The notes under the pieces: model-generated
Databases searched by the model: none
What the model saw: only the letters and a program-made list of their open reading frames with translations
Told to the model about the DNA's origin: nothing
Made by a program: the position numbers and the translations under genes
NCBI GenBank assembly: GCA_022828595.1
Contig: JAKGHH010000002.1
Location: forward strand, 109,613,254-109,677,253
From: Nelumbo lutea
Lineage: Eukaryota; Streptophyta; Magnoliopsida; Proteales; Nelumbonaceae
Direction: 5' to 3'
DNA length: 64,000 nt
Part shown: positions 1 to 11,500 of the stretch, piece by piece
Layout of the letters: the number at the start of each line of letters is the position of its first letter
Numbering within the stretch: the stretch's first letter is position 1

Positions 1-2822
1 AACAAAACTGTTGATGGAAGATAAAGGATTGATTTTTAGGTGGACAATTTAGGCTCAAGTAACAATGGACTGATGGAATTGTTATTGACAAAACTCATGA
101 AACTGGATGTTCAATTTACTTAGAAACGGTTGTGATTATTTAAGGTGGAGGTGTGTAAAAACCGTGTTTGTTTTTTATTTGTGGGTGGGGGGGGGAGCAA
201 GGAAAGCCATTTAGGTTGTTGGAAGAAAAGTTTGGTTTGCCTTTTAAGGGTATGGAGAATGACACTTTGATCATAGACAAGGCTGATGAATGTTGTGGTG
301 CAAGATAATGGTAGTTCACCTAAAATTGGACAAGTCAGTTTTGAAGGTGGGAGGAAAGTTGGCATGAGACTAGGTTTTTGAGAAGAATGCGGTGTTGGAG
401 CTAGAAATGATCAATGCTAATTCTAAGGCTTTGAAGGATTGTGAGATTATTCCTACTGCTACGAGAAGGTTCAGATTGCAAAATAATAATTGGAGAACTC
501 AATTATCAAAGGTTTTTTGCTAGTTTGAAGGGGGTTTGTTTGGGATTAGTCTTAATAAGAGGGTAAGGAAGACAAAAAAAGTGCAATAGAAGTAAAGAGA
601 TCCTTGTTATAACTATTGTAGATGTGAAGAAATTTGGAAAATTGTTTTTGTAGATGTATTGCCGGTTTTTATTCGATGGTTGCAAGGTTTTTAGTTATGG
701 TGGTTTGGTTCTATGGGTTGGGTGGATAGGTGGCAGGTCTAGGGTCCAAAGGGTTTGGTGGACATGTTCCACTCTTCACCTTAATGTAGAGGTCTTATGC
801 AGATTGGTAGTGGAAACAGATGTACTATGCTTGATTAAGGGTTAGAGGATTGGTAGAAATCAAGTGACTGTTTCCCATCTTCTCTTTGTTGATGATAATC
901 TTGTTTTGTGAGAGTGTTCATGTAGAAATTGTGAGAAACTTGAAGATGTTGATTGGCAACTTTGTATGTCTCTAGGTTGAAGATCAAATGGAGTCAAAGT
1001 GGAATTGTAGGGATTAATCCGAAAGAAGGTGAGTTTTTGAGTTTTGCTGATTTGTTGGGATGTGAGGTTAGGAATTGACGTGATTTACTTAGGTTTGCCT
1101 TTGGGAGGAAAACCTAGGTTTGATGGGTTTTGGAAGTTGGTGGTGGAGAGGTTTGCTAAGAAACTGGCTCTATGGAAAGGGATTTTATTTCTTTAGGTGG
1201 AAGAATCATTTTGGTCAGAACTACGTTGGCAAATTTTCCCATTTATTTCTTCTCATTTTTTGCATCTCTACTAGGATAGTTGGGTGACTAGAGAAATGTA
1301 TGGACTTTTTGTGTGAACCAAGTGAAGGAAAAATGATAATTTGGTAAAATGGGAACCACAAATGTCAAGGTGACACCTAGATTGGTGTTGCCTAGGTGAC
1401 AAGGACCGCCCTTGGAGGCTCACCTCTTCTAATCGCCAGACAGTTTTGTATATGATGTTATAAAATACTTTTGTATTAATTTTTGAGATTAGAGTTATAA
1501 AAAGACATTATTAAACTAAAGTATTCATTTTGTGTGTTTATATATTAATTTCTTTTTTGTTAGGGTTTAATCAACGTAGACATTCCTACTTGTTGTATTG
1601 AACCCTCAAAGACTTCAAAACTTGAACCAATAATTATCAAGGAAATATGGCTATGGGACCTGGGGAGCTACTTTAGGATACATGTTTTTTTATTAAAAAT
1701 ACCATTGCTAAGGTGACACTTAGGTACCTAGGCAATTAGGTGCAAGGTGCCCCATTGTCGCCTAGCAACATCTTGGTGCCTTGGAAACTATGACGAGAAC
1801 ATGCTAGTAAACCAAAGGAGAAAGGGGGTGTAGGGGTTGGAAACATTACCCTTAGAAACATTTCATTATTTGGTAAATGTTTGTGGAGATTTCCATTTGA
1901 AAGAGATAATCATGGTTGGGATACTAAAATTGCTCTCTAGTCAGCTTTAGCTTTTTAGGAAGTATTTCATGAGGTTTGCTCCATTTTTCTTCACCTATTT
2001 TATGTGGGGAGGGGTGATAAAATCCAGATTTGGGAAGACCTTTGGATAGGGGAAGCACTACTCATAGATAAATTCTTAAACCTTATGCCCTCTCTAACCT
2101 TAGAGTTGGAGTTGTGTCTAGAGTGGGAAAACAATCTCCTATTGGTGTTAATTGGAAGCTTGGCTTCAGAAGAGGCCTAAGGGAAAGTGGCTTACTTCCT
2201 TTGTTTACCTACTTGACATTTTGGAGGTAGTTTTCATGGACCTAAACTTTCAGGATTCTAGAATATGGTTAACCTCATTAGATGGTCTCTTTATTTGTTC
2301 CTCTGTTTTCGAAATTCTTGCTTTGTCTAGTCCAAAAGGGGTGGATTTCCGGATCAATGAAATTTGGATTAAGGCTATTCCGCCTAAAATTCAAGCATTT
2401 TGCTTATGTAAAGGGTAATTGTGAGACCTTCGTATTTGGGAGTTTATTTTGTTCTTTGTTTGGGTGTGGGTGGGACCCCCTCAAGATGTGGGCATTTTCT
2501 TTAATGGTGGGGATGAGGTCAGTAAAATCCTCGAATATTTCTTTAGTGGTGGTGGAAGGAGACTCAAAGGTGGTAATTAGCTGATGCTAAACTAAACCAC
2601 TAGGAGGGGCCTTGGAGATTCTCCCATCAGCTCAATGAAATCAGGGTTATGCAATAACAGTTAGCCTATGTTTTTAGGTGGATTCCAAGAGATTTGAACT
2701 CATAGATGCTCTAGCTAAATTTGGGGCGATGGAGGATTGATGCATCTCTTATACATCTTGTATATCCTTTCCTCTTTTTGTTAATGAAAGTTTCCCTTTC
2801 TTAAAAAGAGAAAAAGATGTTT
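1..2822 (+). mobile_element. Decayed L1-type LINE (copy A1), runs off the left edge
   Basis: Reading in three shifting frames gives fragments typical of plant L1 ORF2. A reverse transcriptase box (SHLLFVDDNLVL) lies near 870-905, the YLGLPLGGKP block near 1080-1110, a zinc-binding RT tail (ORF 2152-2418, ending in IPPKIQAFC) and an RNase H-like tail (VEGDSKVV near 2550; LIDALAKFGA near 2700). Many stops and frameshifts show that it is dead. The 3' end looks like the usual L1 terminus, a TTAATGAAAG stretch and short A-rich tail near 2780-2822. It lies on the sense strand of the CMT gene, upstream of its first visible exon. The left limit is outside the window. Confidence 0.72.
1357..1784. mobile_element. 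Possible inverted-repeat element inside LINE A1
   Basis: LINE coding similarity is interrupted here and resumes after about 1800. The two ends carry related but decayed inverted sequences: AAGGTGACACCTAG at the left, and the complement of CTAGCAACATCTTGGTGCC at the right. The interior is AT-rich and non-coding. I could not find a clean target duplication, so the borders are approximate. Confidence 0.35.
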
Positions 2823-3785
2823 GCATTTCAATCCTTATTTTTTGAGGAAACCAAAGATAAGAAAGAGTACTTTGGAGAGCTACTAAGGCGTCAATTAGTT
2901 GGGTTGTTTGGGAAGAAAGGAATAATACAATCTTTAATGGGAAAAGTAGAACTTTGGGTAGAGACCTTGGACAACTTTTAGATTTTCTCAATCACTAACA
3001 TCTTAGGAGCTTGGACCGAGGTAGCACATTACTATATAGAAAAAAGAGAATAGGAGTGGAGTGGAATCCTCCTAAAAGCCAACATAGTAAAGTTTAGTTT
3101 TGACAGGAGCTCCTTTGTTAATTTGGGTATGACATGGATGAGTGTAATTAGAATTATGAGAGTAGGATGTTGGCTTTATTTTCAAGGCCAATGGGTATGG
3201 GAAACTCCCTAAAGGCTAAATTGTTGGCATTGTTGCAAGAAAGGATTAAAATTTTGTCATGTATTGGCCCATATCGGTTGATTCGTATCGTATTGGAGCC
3301 TTCTTGATATGCCCCTACGTTTCGGGTGGATAAGTGGTTCAGAGGGTAGATTGGCCTTAAATCGGCCCCTCTGAACCAATTTTGAAAAAAAAATAAAAAT
3401 AAAAAGCACAATAATAGTACCAATACAGGCCACTACGCCTTGTATCGATACTTTGAACCTTGGTTGCAAGGACTTTGGTTTGCAAAGTTATCAGGTTATA
3501 AAATCAGGTAGAGGTGTTATTGATAAAAAATAGGTGGAGGTGGAAGGGGATTCAAAATTAATTATTCTCACATGGACTCTCAAACATGTCTTTAGGGAAG
3601 TGTAAAGGATTGCAAATGACATAAATGTTGGATATAAGTGGGAAAGGAGTACAAATGGGTTAGTTAGTTTGTTCCCTTGCCTAAACAAGGGGTTATGAGG
3701 CAACATTTGTTCTAAGCTTCTATGTAAATTTGCTTTTTGTCTTTTGAGGATGAAAATCTTGTCATTAAGACAAAACTCATCTATA
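2823..3785 (+). mobile_element. 5'-truncated L1-type LINE fragment (copy A2)
   Basis: This is a second L1 3' portion directly after the end of copy A1. The translated region 2870-3000 gives ISWVVWEERNNTIFNGK-like sequence, the segment that normally precedes RNase H in plant L1s. A WNPPKANIVKFSFD stretch near 3060 starts the RNase H domain. That domain is split by the MITE at 3240-3462 and resumes as a VEVEGDSKLI-like stretch near 3540. Frames are broken throughout. It has the same orientation as the CMT gene. Confidence 0.65.
3240..3462. mobile_element. hAT-like MITE with 8-bp target duplication
   Basis: A 223-bp insert is flanked on both sides by the same 8 bases, GTTGCAAG (3232-3239 and 3463-3470). 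Its right end, GTATCGATACTTTGAACCTTG, matches in inverted form the termini of the MITE at 12243-12443; the left end (AAGGATTAAAATT) is a decayed version. Removing it rejoins the LINE RNase H reading (ALLQ/GLW), which confirms it is an insertion. Eight-base duplications are typical of hAT elements. Confidence 0.82.
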
Positions 3786-4277
3786 ACCAAATATAATAAA
3801 ATAATTTTTTGGTATAGTAGGATGAATGGGAGGATGAGTATATTGTTCTATTTTTTTAGAGGTGATTCCTTGTCACCATTTTGTAATTCTCTATTGTCTT
3901 TATGAACAATTTTGCTTTTATGCTTGGTGCAAAATGACTAAATATACCCTATTTTTAATCCATATCTATCGTATATGTACATAAAACAATAGAATTTACC
4001 ACTTGTACTATAGAAGCATAAGATGATATATCAAGTTTAATTTGAAAATTGAATAATCTACATATTGCCTCTTTAACCTACAGATGACAAAAAATACTCA
4101 ATTTTTGGTCCTAAGTAACTTAAGTAATCATTTTCTAATAATGGTTGTAAGATAACTTTCTCCCGACAAAACTAAAATGCTAAATTAAAATAAAAAATGA
4201 TAGTAGAAAAATAATTATCAAGTAAATTCACTTGAGTTATTGTGAATTGCAAGAATCGTATAAATCATGTCGTAAAA
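3786..4277. other. AT-rich intronic stretch, no feature seen
   Basis: About 490 bases of AT-rich sequence lie between two LINE copies within the CMT intron. No coding similarity, terminal repeat or RNA gene could be recognised. Confidence 0.5.
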
Positions 4278-5229
4278 GGATTCATACATAAGAGGCAAGT
4301 TCATGTGGAAATGTATCAAGGCAGCCCCCTTGGATATATTTGCTGATTTTTCTTTTGATGACCTGTGGATGTATTGGTTAGTAATAGCTAATACTTCTAC
4401 AAAGAATAATAGAAGTTTGTTAGAATGGGATCTACCTCCAAAAGGTGTCATCAAGTTAAATTGTGATGGGAGCAGCCAAAGTAACCTTGGGCCTTTAGGT
4501 AAAGGGGAGTGCCTTGAGGAATTAGGAAAGCAACATCATCTCCTTATTCTCAGGATCGGTGGGAGTGGGGGACTCTACAAGGTCATAAATATTAGCCCCC
4601 TTGGATATATTTGCTGATTTTTCTTTTGATGACCTGTGGAGGTATTGGTTAGTAATAGCTAATACTTCTACAAAGAATAATAGAAGTTTGTTAGAATGGG
4701 ATCTACCTCCAAAAGGTGTCATCAAGTTAAATTGTGATGGGAGCAGCCAAAGTAACCCTGGGCCTTTAGGTAAAGGGGAGTGCCCTGAGGAATTAGGAAA
4801 GCAACATCATCTCCTTATTCTCAGGATCGGTGGGAGTGGGGGACTCTACAAGGTCATAAATATTAGCTACTATACAAGGAATTTAGATCGCTAACCATCT
4901 TGGTGTGGAACATCTCCTAGTTGAAAGGGACTCTCAGGTGGTAACATGGTGGCTTCTAAACTCAGATGCTACCATTTGGGGCTACAAAGATCTCATAAAA
5001 AAAGTAAAGTGGTTAACCAGTAATATGAGAATTGAGGTAAAATGGGTAAGCAGGTCAGCTCATACTATGGTTGATTCATTGGCCAAATAGGGGTTTCTTG
5101 GGTGGATCTTTTTTGTGCTACATTGTAACTTGTTCTAGCATCTTGTGCTTCTCCTTGGAGGCATTGTACTATTTATCATTGGTGATTAATAAATTTCTTT
5201 GAATTATAAAAAGGGATTCATACATAAGA
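4278..5229 (+). mobile_element. 5'-truncated L1-type LINE (copy B) with target-site duplication
   Basis: The same 16 bases, GGATTCATACATAAGA, lie at 4278-4293 and 5214-5229, just after an A-rich tail. This marks an L1-type insertion of about 920 bp covering only the 3' end. The body encodes an RNase H-like domain: WDLPPKGVIKLNCDGSSQSN, then a LLVERDSQVVTWWL block (4912-4953) and a WVSRSAHTMVDSLAK end (5044-5088). It contains a 271-bp internal tandem duplication and stops, so it is inactive. It lies on the sense strand in the CMT intron upstream of exon 5520. Confidence 0.85.
4323..4864 (+). repeat. 271-bp direct tandem duplication inside LINE B
   Basis: Positions 4323-4593 are repeated at 4594-4864. 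I saw only three single-base differences (a T/G near 4370/4641, T/C near 4486/4757, and T/C near 4514/4785). The unit covers the start of the RNase H domain, so the domain start is present twice. The near identity shows that this duplication is much younger than the decayed LINEs around it. Confidence 0.9.
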
Positions 5230-5519
5230 TTCAAATGAAACCCTTGGGATTGATGATTCAAATAGTGAATCATGTCGTACATTTTAAGATTTTGACAATA
5301 TTTGTATCAGACAATGACCCTTGATGCACCCTAAAGGCCTTTGGAGGTTCTTATCTTCTTTATCTTAAATCTACCAACCTCTTGAATAAACTTACTACAT
5401 GCACCGTAAAGGCCCAAGCTAATTTGTTTATTGTGTTTTTAGTGGAGTTGTTTTGTTCCACTCCTTTTGATACATCTTGAATATTGGTATTATTGACAAT
5501 TCTTACTTTTATTATGTAG

Positions 5520-8500
5520 AGTTAGGTGTTTCTGCCTCTAAGTGTCAATCATCACAGAAGGCAATGCTGTTTGATCATTGTCCTTTGCAGTTGAATGAGG
5601 ATGACTATCAACGTGTTTGTCGAATTCCGAAGAAAAAGGTTGTGTTTTTACCTTGTAAAGTCATCTACTTATTCACTGTCCACTTAAATTTTAGATTCTT
5701 TAGATCATTTTTATTTTTTATTTTTTTGTGATAGGGTGCAAACTTTAGGGACCTTCCTGGAGTTCTGGTTCGCCCTGATAATGTTGTAGAATGGGACAAA
5801 TCGGTTGAACGCGTGTTTTTGCCCTCTGGAAAGCCTTTGGTAATACTTGTATCCCTTCACTTGCTGTCTTCTTGTTACTTCGCAGTTATTTAAACATACT
5901 TATATGATTTATCCCATAGGTTCCTGACTATGCAATGTCCTTTGTTCGAGGCACTTCAACTAAGTAAGCATTTCTCTTTCAATTGTGTATGCCTTATTTG
6001 TTGTGTCCTTTTTTTCTTTGCCTTCTAATTATTTTTGGGATATTACACAGACCATTTGGCCGTCTGTGGTGGGATGAAACAGTTCCAACTGTTGTTACTA
6101 GGGCTGAGCCTCATAACCAGGTACTGATGTAGGGCAATATTTTAAAATTGTTTTCATAATAAATATTCATTACTCACATATTGACCGACATAATTGGATT
6201 TTGACAGATAATATTGCATCCTGAACAAGACAGGGTTCTTACAATTCGTGAAAATGCAAGGCTGCAAGGCTTTCTTGACTTTTACAAGCTTTGTGGGCCT
6301 GTTAAGGAGAGGTAGGCTCATCAAATTAAAACTTATAATTTTTGCTTTGGTGATTTATAATCCCTCCTAAATAAGCCCAATTTAGGTTGGTTGAATTTTG
6401 GAACACTATTATTTGTATATTTTGGTTTAATATCTTTTCTTTGGTAGAATGTATAGTGTCTTATGCTTCTGTGATTCTTTTCTTCCAACATCTATTTTAT
6501 ATATGAAAACCATGGTGTAAATGTTGGTAGGTATTCTGATAATTTATATTGCTGTAACCTTTGGGGGCTAGAGTTGGAATTGAATTCTATCATGTCTATG
6601 AATTTAGGGTGGCTTGATATTTAAAATTCTTTGTTGGATATGCAAAGGAGCATAGTGTAGAAAATTTATTAATTTTAATAAAATAGTTGTAAGGTTAGTT
6701 ATGTTTTATGAAGCAGATTGCCAGGTAGTCAAGAAAAAATTGTTCAAAAATTGAGTGGCAAAAATGTGTATGCTGAGATGGATGAGCGGAAAACTTAGTA
6801 GGATAGAAGCAGAAATGAAGTCATTTGGAGGAGGCTAGGAGTAGCTTCAATGGGTGATAAAATGATAGAAAGTAGACTAAGATGATTTGTTCACATGCAT
6901 AAAAGACCATCAACAACACCAAAAAGTAGTTATTTGTTGCAAGTTGAAAGAGATAGTAGCGTTTGGAGGAAAGAAGGCGTGGAGGTCCTACCCGCATTAG
7001 ATTTTAAAATATGTGGTTACTCCACCCAGGGTTTACTAACAAAGTGAGGGAGTGTGGTATGAGTGTAACCCATTGGTGGAATGGTGAGGGATGAAATTCC
7101 ATAAGAAACTTCATTTTTTGAAAGCAAAAATCAAGGAGTGGAATCTGATGGAGTTTGGGAGGGTAGAAAAAAGAAAAGGGAGATCTGTTGGATAAGATTG
7201 AAAGACTTGACTCTAAAGAAGAAAGGGGAGAACTTGGAGAGGAAGACAATGAGCTCAGGAGGGATTTAAGAAGATAGTTAGAGGACTGCCCGCATAAGGA
7301 GGAAATTAGCTAGAGGCAAAAATCTCGGTGTAAATGGGTTCAAGAGGGGGGCAAAAACACTAGGTTTTTCCACTCTCTAGTAGATGGCAGGAGAAGGAAG
7401 AACCTGATCTCCAAACTGATAGTAGATGGAGTTGAGCTAGTACATCAAGAGGAGATTGCTGGGGCTTGTGTGGAGCACTTCAAATCTATTCTAAGAAGGT
7501 CTGTGTGTAGAAGGGTGTGGGTAGAAGGATTGGATTGGCCAGATGTAGGGGTGGAGAACAAGAGAAGGTTGGAGAGAAGCTTTAGTTTAGAAGAGATTAA
7601 GGAGGCTGTATTCTCTATGGATAGAACAAAAGCCCAGGGTCGGATGGTTTCACAATGGCTTTTTATCAGGATTGTTGGGATATTTTGAAAGATGATCTTT
7701 TGCGGGTGTTTGAGGAGTTTTTTAGGAGAGGAATTGTCAATCCGGGTGTGAACTCTACATTTATAGCCTTAATTCCAAAAAAGAAAGATGCTTTCCACTC
7801 AAAGGATTTTAAGCTAATTAGCTTGGTTAATGGCTTGTATAAGATCATTGCAAAAGTGTTGTCTTTGAGGCTGAAGAAGGTTTTGCCAGATATCATTGCA
7901 CACTACCAAGGAGCTTTTGTGAATGGAAGACAAATTACTGATTAGATTTTAATTGCTAATGAGAGTGTGGAGAACTTTAAGAGGGATAAGAAGGGAGTGG
8001 TTTGTAAGTTGGACTTGGAAAAGGCTTATAACTTGGTGGACTGGGAATTTTTGAGGAAAGTTTTGACTAAATTTGGGTTTGGGGATAGGTGGTGTAAGTG
8101 GATTATGAGTTGTGTCCGGAATTGTCATTACTCAGTGCTAGTGAATGGGATAGTGGTAGATTTCTTTCCAAGCCAGTAGGGGTATAAGACGAGGAGACCC
8201 CCTTTCTCCTTTCTTGTTCATTCTAATTGCGGAGGTTTTGGGGAAATTGATTCACAGAGCAGATTCTAGGGGGCTTAATAGAGGCTAGAGAGTTGGGAGG
8301 GTGGAAACCCCCCTTACTCGCAGTTTGCTAATGACCCGATTCTGTTTTGTGAAGGCGGTAATGTGAGCTTTATCAGGAATTTGAAGTCGGTGATACAACT
8401 GTTTGAGCAAATATCTAACTTGAAGGTTAACCTTGGGAAAAGTTGTGTTGTGGGGGTGAATTTGGAGGAGGGAGAGATCAGGGAGAGTGCTGAAGTGCTG

Positions 8501-11500
8501 GGGTGTGAAGTCTCAGGGTGGCCTTTGAACTACTTAGGGTTGCCTTTAGGTGATAATCCTATGAGAGGGAGCTTTTAGAACTCGGTGGTGGAAAGGTTTG
8601 AAAAAAGACTGGTGTCATGGAAAAAGAACTAGCTCTCTCTTGGTGGGAGAATTACTCTTATTAAGGCCACGCTTGCTAATTTACTTATTTTTTTTTCTTG
8701 TCGGTGTTTAAAATCCCAGTGAAGGTTGCTAATAGATTGGAGAAGTTAATAAGAGATTTCCTGTGGGAATCGAGAGAGGAAAAGAGGGATCATAGAGTTA
8801 GCTGGGAGATAGTTTGTAGGAGTAAGACATGTGGTGGTTTAGGGCTTGGGAATTTTAGGAGAAGGAATATGACTGCTGGGAAAGTGGTTGTGGAGATTCC
8901 CCTTGGAGGAGGAGAAGCTATGGGCTAGAGTAGTGGCAAGTATTCATGAGCTGGAGAATAATGGATGGGACGCTGGAGTCAGAGCTAGGACCACAAGCAA
9001 TTCTCCTTGGAAAGCCATTCATGACCTGCTACCAGTTTTCTCCCCTAATATCAGGTATGATTTGAATTCTGGTAACTCCATAAAATTTTGGGAACAAACC
9101 TGGGTGGGGAGTGCCCCTCTAAAGGATCAATTTCCTTCTTTGTTTGCTCTTTCTGATATGAAAAATGAGCCAATCTTGTCTTTTACCACCTCGTCCTCTT
9201 CCACTTCTGGGATTGGGTGGAACTTGGGTCTAAGAAGGGATTTGAGGAACTCAGACTTTGACAATATTTTGAGCCTTATTGCAATTCTTGATAACGTTGT
9301 CTTAGACCTCGCTAGGGTGGATTCTAGAATTTGGACACCTTCTTCCAACGGCATTTTTTCTTGTGCTTCTTTTTTCAAAGTCTTAAGTCAGTCCACTAGT
9401 CCTACTTTCCCTCCTTTTCTTGTTGATGAGGTTTGGTGTAGAGCAATACCTCATAGAGTTGGTAATTTTTGTTGGGAAGCCTATCTGGAAAGAATCAACA
9501 CTGGTGATTTACTCCAAAAGAAGAAACCCAATACTTGTTTGTCACCTCAGTGGTGTGTTCTTTGTAAAGTGGCTGGGGAGATTGGTTTTCACGAACTGGT
9601 GTCTTGCCATTTTGCGAGGTCAATTTGTGAATGGGCTTTGTCTCTATTTGGATGTAGTTGGAATACCCCATCAGACTTGTGAGGCCTTTTTTCCCCTTCT
9701 TTTCAGATGGCAGATAAAAAGGGAAAGGACAATGTGGAGAGGACTAAGGGCTGTAGTATGTTGAACTCTTTGGGAAGAAAGAAACTCTAGGATATTCTCA
9801 GAAGCTCAGCGAGGAGCAACAGGTTTGAGGGCTATCATTCATATTAGGGCGGTAATGAGTGTGGCTTGGACCCCTCTACCTAGTGGATTCGTGAAACTAA
9901 ACTTTGATGGGTGTAGCAGGGGAAATCTTGGACAATCGGGGATTGGGGGTGTTTTTAGGGATGAAAATGGGGTCATTTCTGCTATGTTCTCAGGCCCAAT
10001 TGGAGTGGGTGACTCCCTTAGAGCTGATATCTTTGCAGTTATGGAAGGAGTACAGAAAGCTAAGGAGTTGAACATTAGGAAACTTTTAATTGAATGGGAT
10101 TCAGAGGTGGTGATAGGGTGGCTGATTAAAGATCACAATGGCTTATGGAAGTACAATAATGAGAGGAGGAAATTCAAGTGGCTGGTGTGGGAGATGGAAG
10201 TTAAGATACTTTGGGTTAAAAGATCGTATAATTCCCTAGCTGACGGTTTAGCTAAACAAGGGGCGGAAAGGGATTCACTTTTTTGGGCTAAGCTGTAACT
10301 ATAGTGTGTTTTCTGTCTTTTTATTCTTTTCTTGAGGTTCTTTGTTGCTCTTGGAAGATAAGCGTGTTTGTCTTCCTATTGCAAATCTTCTTTTGATGAA
10401 TTAATGAAAGTGTTATTGATCAAAACAAAAAAAAGTAGTAAGAAATGGTGGATATGGCATTAAATAGAATGAAATGGTGAACAAGGATTCATGTAACCAA
10501 TCCCATATAATTGGTTTAAGGTTTTATGGTATTAAATAGAATGAAATGGTGGATATGGTATTAATAGATGGACGGCGATGACGATGATGGTGAAAATAGG
10601 ATTTATAGGTCTTTGTTTTCAAAGAAAAGAGTGCAAATGTTTGTTTTTTTAATTGTTAAGGTATGTAAGTTGGATAATTTTATGCTTATGTTTTTGGTTT
10701 CTTTTTTACCATTATACCATTGATTTGAAGAAAACATAAACTGGTTTTTTGATGAATAATAGAAATTTTATTAAAACTTGTAAACAGAGATATACATTTG
10801 CTGTACGTTGAGGTTGGGTATTACTGATTTAAGGTCTGCTCGTGGGTTCTGTGTGGGGGGTTGTGGGTGACTAATGATGAAGAATATGAATGGAAAACAA
10901 CTAGAGTGCTTGTTGTCTATAAAAAATATGTGAAGTGTTGTTGTTAGGGTAAACAACGAAGAGACTGGCCCACTTGGAAGAAGAAACGAGGGAGAGGGAA
11001 AACAACAATCAGAATTAACTAAAACCAAACTTTATTTCCTGGGATCAACTTTTCTTCAACTGGAAATTACAATTTATAGACTCTACTTATAAGCTCGGAT
11101 GTCCCTTTACAAACTCCTATTTGAACTTGGAAATTGAGAAAAAAGAACTTTTATTTATTTTAACTAAGACAAATTAAAAGATGACCCATAAAGACAATTA
11201 CTATGATAGTGTTTGGTTCATTTCCGTTTATAAAAAAATCAGCACCAACTCAGCGTCACATAGGTGTTCCCTTCAGTGGAACTTGAAATGTTGTTTGGTT
11301 AAACTGTTTATCAAGGAAATGTTTTTCTCAGGCTGTGTGAGAGTCATCCATTCTAAAAACGTTCTTCAACAGCATTTCTTGTTCTTCAAGAAACATGCCG
11401 TAGAAAGTCTGAAAGTGTTTAATTAAATAAATTGCAGTGGAACCAAGTATTCCTAAAATAACTTTAATAACTCATGACTCATACCACTGCAACCGACTTT

